From Sphingobacteriales bacterium (lineage in GTDB: Bacteria; Bacteroidota; Bacteroidia; Sphingobacteriales; Sphingobacteriaceae): a DNA stretch of 64,000 nucleotides. The notes below the pieces were generated by a model. It worked only from the letters and a program-made list of their open reading frames with translations. It ran no database searches and was not told the origin of the DNA. The stretch is taken from positions 1-64,000 of the forward strand of contig JACXVB010000011.1 of assembly GCA_014763615.1 (NCBI GenBank), given 5' to 3'. This document shows, piece after piece, positions 36,733 through 43,944 of this stretch. The translations under genes were made by a program, and so were the position numbers. How positions within the stretch are numbered: position 1 is the stretch's first letter; every line of letters starts with the position of its first letter.

Positions 36733-37693
36733 AACAGCCATTTTGGATAAAACACACTACGGGCTTAGAATCTATTCCCATGTGTTGCGGCATTACTATC
36801 CGGGTGAAATCGCCTCTGGCGATTCGCTGACACCATCAAAAAATAAAAATGACCGTCAGCAAACAGTCCTTTCCCTTTCGGGAAGGGACTGCCAGCCCAC
36901 TAAGAACCCTTTCAATGACAACAAGCCAACATTGAAAATTCAGATAGTAAACAATTGTGCAGAGCATTACGATTTAGAGAACAGCATCAGCAAAGGCGAT
37001 GCCTTTGACTTCGCTGCAATGCATTACCAATTACAAGGTGATGAATTGTGCCAAAAGCTGAATGAAGAACTCTACTTGCGTATTGGTAAGCAAAAAGGCT
37101 TTTACAGTGATAATATCATTGCTCCGGTTGCTCCGCAACCTCAGCCTGTAAGAGTGCCAATCCCTGCTTTCAGTTATTTCAAAGCACCAGTAACAAATAC
37201 GGTTCCATTCAAAGAAATCAATTTGTTGCAAGTGTACCACTTGCTTAAAGGCAATCAATTTGCTCAGTGTACAAGTACACTTCGCAGCATATCCGATAAG
37301 CAGGAAGCAAGGAAATACAAAGCATCCGTTTTTGATTATGTGACCTTTTCAGGCACATTCTCAAAACGCAATGACAAGTCATTGCTCAGGCACTCAGGCT
37401 TAATCACAATTGACTTTGATCACATTGGTAATGTACCTGAATTGAAAGACCGGCTACTGAAGGATGAATACTTTGAAACAGAATTATTGTTTGTTTCTCC
37501 TTCTGGTGACGGCCTAAAGTGGGTAATACCAATTGACTTGACAAAGGCAAAGCACCATGATTATTTCAAGGCCATTGCCAATTACCTCAAGCACACTTAC
37601 CAGTTGGAAGTTGACCAATCAGGTAAGGACGTTTCAAGAGCCTGCTTCTTAGCAGAGGATGCAGGTGCATTTATCAATCCCAAATATTTATAA
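36719..37693 (+). CDS. BT4734/BF3469-family (VirE_N) protein, PrimPol-like
   Basis: 324 residues from the ATG at 36719 (a GTG directly before it is possible). An N-terminal ~130-residue part (FNDNKPTLKI, then GDAFDFAAMHY) precedes the BT4734-like domain. That domain has the residue pattern of archaeo-eukaryotic primase/PrimPol folds: D232-F-D234 in ITIDFDHI, SPSGDGLKW at 261-268, and D304-V-S-R307 in DVSRACFL. It is followed by a DUF3987 gene, the usual primase-helicase-like pair of Bacteroidota plasmids and islands. The catalytic assignment is inference from the motif pattern. Confidence 0.75.
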   Translation: MEISKTAILDKTHYGLRIYSHVLRHYYPGEIASGDSLTPSKNKNDRQQTVLSLSGRDCQPTKNPFNDNKPTLKIQIVNNCAEHYDLENSISKGDAFDFAAMHYQLQGDELCQKLNEELYLRIGKQKGFYSDNIIAPVAPQPQPVRVPIPAFSYFKAPVTNTVPFKEINLLQVYHLLKGNQFAQCTSTLRSISDKQEARKYKASVFDYVTFSGTFSKRNDKSLLRHSGLITIDFDHIGNVPELKDRLLKDEYFETELLFVSPSGDGLKWVIPIDLTKAKHHDYFKAIANYLKHTYQLEVDQSGKDVSRACFLAEDAGAFINPKYL

Positions 37694-37754
37694 TCAATGG
37701 AGAAATCGCTTTGCGATTCCATCTGTCCTTAGAAAAAAAATAATAGACATTCAG

Positions 37755-39554
37755 ATGAAAAAGATATTCAATCCGTTGGATTGGTTGGAGCAACCAATCC
37801 AACAACAAATAAATACTGAACCGCAGAAAGTAGAAGCCACTACCGATGCAGCAGAAACCGACCTTGGGAGGTTCCCGCTGGCCAATGAAAATAAAAATGC
37901 CGCAGCGGAAATTGAAAAAATCATTCAGCAAATCGAAGCGAAGCAAATTGACATTGCAACCGCTTACAGCGATTGGCGGGATATTGGATTTGCTTTTGCA
38001 GATGCTTTTGGTGAATCAGGCAGAGAATATTTTCACCGCATCAGTAAGTTTTATGCTGATTACTCAACAACAGAATGTGATACACAATACACCAATTGCC
38101 TAAAGGCAACTGGTCACGGTGTTACGTTGAAAACATTCTTCTTTCATGCAAAGCAAGCAGGTGTAAACATTGCGGTTACACCGCAATACACCGAGCAGCA
38201 AAAAGTACAGTTACCAACTTTCCCTGAATCTATCTATCCTCAGCTTCCTGAGTTTCTGCAAAAGGTTGTCAAGATTGCTTCATTCAATGAAGAAAGAGAC
38301 ATTCTTTTGTTAGGCACTATCGTTTCACTCAGTGCCTGTTTTCAGAAGCTATACGGTATCTATGATGGCAAGAAGGTTTTCTCAAACCTGTACATTTTTA
38401 TCACGGCTCAGGCATCAGCAGGTAAAGGCAGGTTGGTACACTGCAAGCAGTTGGTAAAGCCCATTCATAAACATTTGAGGGAGCAAGCCAAATTGATGAA
38501 GCAGCAGCATGAATTGGAAATGATGGAGTACAACGAAAAGAAAGGCAAAGATGCAAGTGCTGAGAAGCCCAACAAGCCGCCTGAAAAAATGTTGTTCATC
38601 CCGGCCAACAACAGCACAACAGGAGTATTTCAATTGTTGTTCGACAACGAAGGCAGAGGCTTAATGTTTGAAACAGAAGGCGACACCCTGGCACAAGCAT
38701 TCAAAACCGATTACGGCAATTACAGCGATGGTTTCCGCAAGGCTTTTCACCACGAAACAATATCATACTACCGGAGAACAGACAGAGAGTATGTTGATAT
38801 TGAAAGCCCATGCCTTTCAGGCATGTTCACCGGAACACCCAAGCAAGTATCTGCCCTTATCCCGAATGCTGAAAACGGCTTATTCAGCCGTTTCATTTTC
38901 TATTTCATGAACATTCAGCCGGTATGGAAAAATGTATTCGCCAATTCGTCTGATAATGGCTTAGACGATTACTTTGACCAGTTAGGCAATGACTTTTTTG
39001 GTTTGTACCAAACCCTGATGGCAAACCCTGAAATACAGTTCTGCCTTACGGCAGAACAGCAAGAGCAGTTCAACGCCTTCTTTGAGCAAATCCAAAATAC
39101 CTACCTCAGCTTGCAGGGGCTTGACTACATGGCAACAATCAGGCGTTTGGGTTTGATTGCTTTCCGTATTGCCATGATCCTATCCGCTTTGCGGATTATG
39201 GAACATGGAGACTTGCCGGAACGCATCATTTGTGAGGAAAGAGACTTTCAAACCACGTTGGAGATGGTCCGTGTATTGGTGAAACATGCCAGTAAGGTAT
39301 TTTCCGAACTACCACAAGATGCCCCAATGCCCAAGCGTAAAAACCAAAAAGAAAGGTATCTGGATGCCCTGCCAGCCAGCTTCAACAGGCAGGAGTACCT
39401 GAGAATTGCCGCCTCTATGTCCATACCCGATAAAACAGCCGAAGGCTACATTACCGACTTCTGCAAGCGGGGGCTGATTCATAGGGAAAAGCAAGACCAT
39501 TACCTGAATCCCAATGCTAAGGAAACTCAGGATTTAAGGGAAGTTAAGGGCTAA
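37755..39554 (+). CDS. DUF3987-domain replication protein (helicase-like)
   Basis: 599 residues from the ATG at 37755. A start at 37659 is possible but would overlap the upstream gene and add residues that look untranslated (FAIPSVLRKKIID). The N-terminal part begins MKKIFNPLDWLEQP. The DUF3987 core has a Walker-A-like ASAGKGRLV and the segment FIPANNSTTGVFQLL, then FETEGDTLAQAFKTDYGNYSDGFRKAFHHE. A C-terminal winged helix follows. Together with the PrimPol-like protein it probably forms the element's replication initiation module. Confidence 0.78.
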   Translation: MKKIFNPLDWLEQPIQQQINTEPQKVEATTDAAETDLGRFPLANENKNAAAEIEKIIQQIEAKQIDIATAYSDWRDIGFAFADAFGESGREYFHRISKFYADYSTTECDTQYTNCLKATGHGVTLKTFFFHAKQAGVNIAVTPQYTEQQKVQLPTFPESIYPQLPEFLQKVVKIASFNEERDILLLGTIVSLSACFQKLYGIYDGKKVFSNLYIFITAQASAGKGRLVHCKQLVKPIHKHLREQAKLMKQQHELEMMEYNEKKGKDASAEKPNKPPEKMLFIPANNSTTGVFQLLFDNEGRGLMFETEGDTLAQAFKTDYGNYSDGFRKAFHHETISYYRRTDREYVDIESPCLSGMFTGTPKQVSALIPNAENGLFSRFIFYFMNIQPVWKNVFANSSDNGLDDYFDQLGNDFFGLYQTLMANPEIQFCLTAEQQEQFNAFFEQIQNTYLSLQGLDYMATIRRLGLIAFRIAMILSALRIMEHGDLPERIICEERDFQTTLEMVRVLVKHASKVFSELPQDAPMPKRKNQKERYLDALPASFNRQEYLRIAASMSIPDKTAEGYITDFCKRGLIHREKQDHYLNPNAKETQDLREVKG

Positions 39555-39640
39555 CCGCCCTTAGCTTCCTCCGTTTCCTTAAAATCCTGAAAACCCATAA
39601 TCCCCCTAAAATCAAACAAAGGAAAAAAAGAGAAAACATT

Positions 39641-39673
39641 TGCAAAAGGTAGCAGTTTTCACTACCTTTCGCA
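39641..39673. promoter_or_regulatory. Inverted repeat before abiEi: candidate autoregulatory operator
   Basis: TGCAAAAGGTAG (39641-39652) pairs with CTACCTTTCGCA (39662-39673), 11 of 12 positions, 9-nt spacer, ending 13 bp before the TTG start of abiEi. Studied AbiEi antitoxins repress their own promoter by binding inverted repeats; that this is such a site is inference. Confidence 0.45.
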
Positions 39674-39686
39674 AAAAATTACTCTC

Positions 39687-40508
39687 TTGGAAGATTCAAG
39701 GCAATATAAGAGTGCAGAAGATTGGGTAAACCACCTGCTGGCTAAGGGTAAATATGCTTTTGCGCTGCATCAGTTCCGTGCGGATTTTCCTGAGCAGTCA
39801 GATACGGCCAATAAGTTTGCCTTGAAAAGGCTGGTAGATAAAGAGCAGATTATTTCCATCCACAAAGGGTATTACCTCATCATACCGCCCCAATACAGGT
39901 CAAAGGGAATCCTTCCCCCCACCTTGTTTTTAGATGCGTTTATGAAGGAATTGGACCGGCCTTATTACCTGGCTTTGTTAAACGCAGCCGCCTATCATGG
40001 AGCATCGCATCAGCAGCCACAGGAGTTCTTTGTGGTCACAGGTTTTCCAGTGCTGCGGCCTATGCAGAAAAAAGGGTTGAAGCTGAACTACATCAGCAAA
40101 AAAGAAATACCGGCAACACTATTAGACACCCGAAAAACCGAGGCCGGATACTTAAGAATTTCAAACCCTGCCCTAACAGCCACCGATCTGATACAATACG
40201 CCAAACGGGTGGGGGGCATCAACAGGGTGGCCACGGTGTTGGCTGAATTAGCCGAAAGTATTCAACCTAATGCATTTGATGCCAATCTGCTGCAGCATGT
40301 TCCGGTAACTGCCTTGCAGCGTTTGGGCTATTTGCTGGATAAAGTATTTGACAATCAGCCGCTGGCCAACGCCTTATACATGGCCTTGCAAAAGAACAAT
40401 GCCCCTTTGTTTAGGATACCATTGAAAGCCTCAGCATCGGCCAAAGGTTTTGCATCAGACGAAAGGTGGAAAGTAATCGTAAACACTACAATAGAACTTG
40501 ACGAATGA
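39687..40508 (+). CDS. abiEi: Type IV toxin-antitoxin system antitoxin AbiEi
   Basis: 273 residues. An N-terminal winged helix (HLLAKGKYAFALHQFRADF, then NKFALKRLVDKEQIISIHKGYYLIIPP) is followed by the AbiEi C-terminal domain (RPYYLALLNAAAYHGASHQQPQEFFVVT). The start is TTG at 39687; the next in-frame ATG would remove the DNA-binding domain. It shares a 4-bp ATGA overlap with the toxin gene. Its role is to bind DNA for autorepression and to counter the AbiEii nucleotidyltransferase. Confidence 0.87.
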   Translation: MEDSRQYKSAEDWVNHLLAKGKYAFALHQFRADFPEQSDTANKFALKRLVDKEQIISIHKGYYLIIPPQYRSKGILPPTLFLDAFMKELDRPYYLALLNAAAYHGASHQQPQEFFVVTGFPVLRPMQKKGLKLNYISKKEIPATLLDTRKTEAGYLRISNPALTATDLIQYAKRVGGINRVATVLAELAESIQPNAFDANLLQHVPVTALQRLGYLLDKVFDNQPLANALYMALQKNNAPLFRIPLKASASAKGFASDERWKVIVNTTIELDE

Positions 40509-41323
40509 TTCCACAGGCATACATAACAGAATGGGCCAGTCAGGTGCCCTGGCAAACCAACGAACAGGTGGAGCAAGACCTCGTGATTTGCCGTGCCTTG
40601 GTAGAAATCTTTTCAGATGAATGGTTAGCATCCAGTTTAGCATTCAGAGGGGGGACGGCTTTGCACAAATTGTATTTACAGCCTCAGCCCAGATATTCTG
40701 AGGATATTGATTTGGTTCAAATTCGGCCTGAGCCGATAAAGGAAACCATTCAGCGTCTTCAAGCTCGTTTATCCTTCTTAGGCGATTGTACTGTGGCTCA
40801 AAAGGCCAACAACAACACACTAAAATACCGTTTTGAATCTGAGTTCCCTCCGGTGCAAAACCTACGCCTGAAAGTAGAAACCAATTGCCGGGAACACTTC
40901 ACCGTATTGGGGTATCAGGAATTTCCCTTTCAGGTAAATTCCTCATGGTTTACAGGTGCTTGCAACATTACCACCTACCAATTAGAAGAACTATTGGGAA
41001 CAAAACTCAGGGCCTTATACCAACGCAGAAAAGGCCGTGACTTATATGATATGTACAAGGCACTGGTGCAAGTGCCCGGTATGGATAAAGATGCCCTGCT
41101 CCAATGCTATCATGCCTACATGGCTTTTGTAGTAGATGAACCTCCAACGCAAAAAGTATATCTGCAAAACATGGAGGCCAAAATGCAGGACGATGAATTT
41201 ATTGGTGACATAGCAGCCCTCATACGGCCAACAGAAAAATACGACCAGGCAACCGCTTTTGAATTAGTGCGAACGGAGTTGCTGGAGAAAATGGACGGCT
41301 CAAAACCCGAAAAAAAGCATTGA
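40505..41323 (+). CDS. abiEii: Nucleotidyltransferase toxin AbiEii/AbiGii family
   Basis: 272 residues. The polymerase-beta-type nucleotidyltransferase signature is complete: GGT at 49-51 (FRGGTALHKL) and S65-E66-D67-x-D69 (YSEDIDLV). A basic C-terminal helix follows with LLGTKLRALYQRRKGRDLYDMY. Family members transfer nucleotides to targets such as tRNA ends and stop growth during phage infection. It sits directly upstream of the type III methyltransferase gene (37-bp gap), same strand. Confidence 0.87.
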   Translation: MIPQAYITEWASQVPWQTNEQVEQDLVICRALVEIFSDEWLASSLAFRGGTALHKLYLQPQPRYSEDIDLVQIRPEPIKETIQRLQARLSFLGDCTVAQKANNNTLKYRFESEFPPVQNLRLKVETNCREHFTVLGYQEFPFQVNSSWFTGACNITTYQLEELLGTKLRALYQRRKGRDLYDMYKALVQVPGMDKDALLQCYHAYMAFVVDEPPTQKVYLQNMEAKMQDDEFIGDIAALIRPTEKYDQATAFELVRTELLEKMDGSKPEKKH

Positions 41324-41360
41324 AAAAAAGTGTAACAACAAACAGAAAATACCAAAGCAA

Positions 41361-43355
41361 ATGATAAAGGATAGCATACAACAAAACGAAAATACCACAC
41401 CCAACAGCAGGCAACTGGCAGTGTTAAAAGAACATTTTCCTGCCTGCTTTAAAGCGGATGGCAGTTTTGATGTGGAACGTTTTAAGGCCGAAATAGCCGG
41501 TACAACAAATGTGGTACAGGAAGGGTATGAACTGAAGTTTTTGGGTAAGAGTTATGCCAAGTTGCTGGCCAGTACTGAAACTACAACGGTTATTCAGCCC
41601 AATGAGGCCCATAACAGCCTGCCTGAAAACGCCAGCAGCGAAAACATTTATATCAGTGGCGATAACCTGGATGGACTGAAGCATTTGCTTAAATCATACA
41701 ACGGGGCAATTAAATGCATTTATATAGACCCGCCTTACAATACAGGCAGCGATGGCTTTGTGTATGCAGATAACTTTAACTACACCAAAGATACCTTGCA
41801 AGAAAAACTGAGTGTGAGCGAAGAAGAAGCTGAACGAATTTTAGACCTTACCAAACGGGGTTCCGCTTCTCACAGTGCATGGCTCATGTTTATGTACAGC
41901 CGCCTGCTATTAGCAAAAGATTTGTTGAAAGATGATGGAGTTATTTTTATGTCTATTGACGACAATGAGCAGGCAAACCTGAAACTGCTTTGTGATGATG
42001 TGTTTGGGGAAGAAAATTTTGTGGCAGAGTTTGCAAGAATTACCAAAAAGGCTGGAAAAACTACCGAGCTAATTGCAGATAATAATGACTATCTGCTTTG
42101 TTATAGAAGAACCGATGATGTAGAACTAAACAAAAATTCATTAGAGGGTCAAGGGTATGTTCTTGAAGATGAATTTGTAGAAGAAAGAGGTCCTTATAAA
42201 TTAAGTCAGACACTTGATTACGATTCGATTCAATATTCCGCCTCTCTTGACTATGAAATTGAGTTAAATGGTGAGATTTTTCGCCCAGGGAATGTAACGA
42301 GAGAGCAAATGCTCGAAAGACAGAAAAGAAATCCCAAAAGTGATTCCTGTTGGCGTTGGTCAAGAGATTTATTCGACTTCGGCAATCAAAATGGTTTTGT
42401 AGTTGTCAAAGAGGGAAAAAATGGGAAACGCATTTATACAAAAACATATTTAAACGCAACCATAAACAAAAATGCAAAGGGGTATTTTGTTGAGAGTTTT
42501 GAAAGAAAAAAAGCAACTTCAACATTAGAGTTTTTGGATAATAAATATTCTAACGATAATTCCAGAAAAGACTTATCAAAGCTTTTCGATGTAAAGGTTT
42601 TTGATTATTCCAAGCCTGTTAGTTTATTAGAAAAAATTGTTACTCTGGTAGCTTCTGAGAGTGATACTGTGTTAGATTTTTTCTCAGGTTCTGGAACAAC
42701 TGCCCATGCGGTTATGAAACTAAATGCAGATGATGGCGGAAATAGAAAATACATATCTGTTCAATTACCCGAGGTATTAAGCCCAGATGTGGATTCACAA
42801 AAAATCGCCTATGAATTTCTCAAAGAAAACAACCTGCCCACCACATTAGATTACATCGGCATTGAACGCATCAAACGGGCAGCCGCCAAGATAAAAGAAG
42901 AAAACCCGGATAAGGAATTGGATTTGGGTTTCAAACATTACATCCTGCAAGAGCCTAACCAAAACACCTTAGACAAGTTGGATAGTTTTGATAAGGCAGG
43001 TTTGTTGGCAGATACTACCATCATGGAAGAATTTGGTAAGCCCACCATTTTGGCCACTTGGCTTAATGCAGATGGTTATGGCCTTACCTCAAAGGCTGAA
43101 GCCATTGATTTGGCGGGTTACACCGCTTACTATTGTCAAAAGCATTTGTATTTAATTGACCCGGCCTTTACACTGGAAAGTATGAAAGCCCTGTTAAGTA
43201 AGTACGATGCGGAAGGGCATTTCAATCCAGAGAACATGGTATTGTTTGGCTATAGCTTCCCGGATTGGAGCATCAATGAAATGATAGAGAAAAACCTTCG
43301 CATCCTCAACGATGGAGAGAAGAATTTAAAAATCAACTTCAATGTGAGATATTAA
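41361..43355 (+). CDS. mod: Type III restriction-modification methyltransferase Mod
   Basis: 664 residues, beta-class N6-adenine methyltransferase. Motif IV is DPPYNTG at 123-129 and motif I is FFSGSGTTAH near 439-448. The N4/N6 order IV-then-I with a target-recognition region between (about 215-420) is as expected. The TRD stretch (about 42.05-42.75 kb) is visibly more AT-rich than the sequence on either side, suggesting domain exchange. It normally pairs with Res immediately downstream; here a GxxExxY cassette intervenes. Confidence 0.9.
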   Translation: MIKDSIQQNENTTPNSRQLAVLKEHFPACFKADGSFDVERFKAEIAGTTNVVQEGYELKFLGKSYAKLLASTETTTVIQPNEAHNSLPENASSENIYISGDNLDGLKHLLKSYNGAIKCIYIDPPYNTGSDGFVYADNFNYTKDTLQEKLSVSEEEAERILDLTKRGSASHSAWLMFMYSRLLLAKDLLKDDGVIFMSIDDNEQANLKLLCDDVFGEENFVAEFARITKKAGKTTELIADNNDYLLCYRRTDDVELNKNSLEGQGYVLEDEFVEERGPYKLSQTLDYDSIQYSASLDYEIELNGEIFRPGNVTREQMLERQKRNPKSDSCWRWSRDLFDFGNQNGFVVVKEGKNGKRIYTKTYLNATINKNAKGYFVESFERKKATSTLEFLDNKYSNDNSRKDLSKLFDVKVFDYSKPVSLLEKIVTLVASESDTVLDFFSGSGTTAHAVMKLNADDGGNRKYISVQLPEVLSPDVDSQKIAYEFLKENNLPTTLDYIGIERIKRAAAKIKEENPDKELDLGFKHYILQEPNQNTLDKLDSFDKAGLLADTTIMEEFGKPTILATWLNADGYGLTSKAEAIDLAGYTAYYCQKHLYLIDPAFTLESMKALLSKYDAEGHFNPENMVLFGYSFPDWSINEMIEKNLRILNDGEKNLKINFNVRY

Positions 43356-43365
43356 CTTTTGGGCC

Positions 43366-43459
43366 CCTTTGTGCCTCCTTTGTGGTTCTCTGTGTTATAG
43401 CACAAAAGACACGAAGGAGTAGCACAAAAAACACAAAGAAGAACATAAAATACACAAAG
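43366..43459. repeat. Direct repeat R1 flanking the GxxExxY gene
   Basis: A ~94-bp unit rich in CACAAA/CTTTGTG. It shares with R2 the blocks CCTTTGTG, ATAGCACAAAAG, CACGAAG and ACACAAAGAAGAACA in the same order. Within R1, CCCTTTGTG (43365-43373) and CACAAAGGG (43453-43461) are perfect inverted partners, so the unit can fold on itself. Confidence 0.7.
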
Positions 43460-43463
43460 GGTT

Positions 43464-43835
43464 ATGACAGAAAACGAGCTTTCAAATATCATTATTGGTT
43501 GTGCTATAGAAGTACACAAGCAATTAGGTCCTGGTTTGTTGGAGTCGGCCTATAGAGAATGTTTGCGGTACGAGTTGATGCAAGCTGGATTAGATGTGCA
43601 GCCCGAAAAGCCCATGCCCATTGTGTACAAAGAAATTAAGTTAGACCATGGTTACAGAATGGATTTGCTGGTTAACAATAAAGTAGTGATTGAAATTAAA
43701 ACAGTAGAGGCTTTTACAGATGTGCACTTGGCGCAGGTATTAACATACCTCAAACTTGGGAACTATAAGCTTGGCTTATTACTCAATTTTCATGTAACTA
43801 CATTAAAGCAAGGAATTAAACGTGTAATCCTATAA
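43464..43835 (+). CDS. GxxExxY protein (PD-(D/E)XK nuclease-like)
   Basis: 123 residues with the naming motif G-P-G-L-L-E-S-A-Y (G22 to Y30) and a PD-(D/E)XK-like core, MDLLVNNKVVIEIKT (D72, E82, K84 by eye). Length is typical. Function in the family is not settled. It is inserted between mod and res and bracketed by two ~100-bp imperfect direct repeats, so it reads as a separate cassette rather than a native part of the type III operon. Confidence 0.8.
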   Translation: MTENELSNIIIGCAIEVHKQLGPGLLESAYRECLRYELMQAGLDVQPEKPMPIVYKEIKLDHGYRMDLLVNNKVVIEIKTVEAFTDVHLAQVLTYLKLGNYKLGLLLNFHVTTLKQGIKRVIL

Positions 43836-43838
43836 AAA

Positions 43839-43940
43839 CCTTTGTGCCCCTTTGAGTTTCCTTTGTGTAACTCTGTGCAATAGCACAAAAGTCACGAAGA
43901 AGTCACAAAAGTCACGAAGAAGAACACAAAAGACACAAAG
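43839..43940. repeat. Direct repeat R2 flanking the GxxExxY gene
   Basis: A ~102-bp unit, imperfect direct copy of R1, with an additional tandem duplication of AGTCACAAAAGTCACGAAGA-like units. It ends 4 bp before the res start codon, so the res ribosome-binding region is supplied by the repeat. Confidence 0.7.
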
Positions 43941-43944
43941 AATA

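Noticed and set aside
37659-37754. Longer start for the DUF3987 gene
   Set aside because: It overlaps the upstream gene by 35 bp and the added residues show no family similarity; the ATG at 37755 begins a typical N-terminus.
39545-39563. Hairpin after the DUF3987 stop (7-bp stem) as terminator
   Set aside because: No T tract follows; too weak to call. The same applies to the 7-bp stem at 56548-56572 after the helicase gene.
43366-43940. CRISPR-like array
   Set aside because: Only two long imperfect repeats with a protein gene between them; there are no regular spacers and no cas genes anywhere in the window.
43852-43944. Longer start for res
   Set aside because: These codons are the direct repeat R2; the family-typical N-terminus begins at the ATG at 43945.
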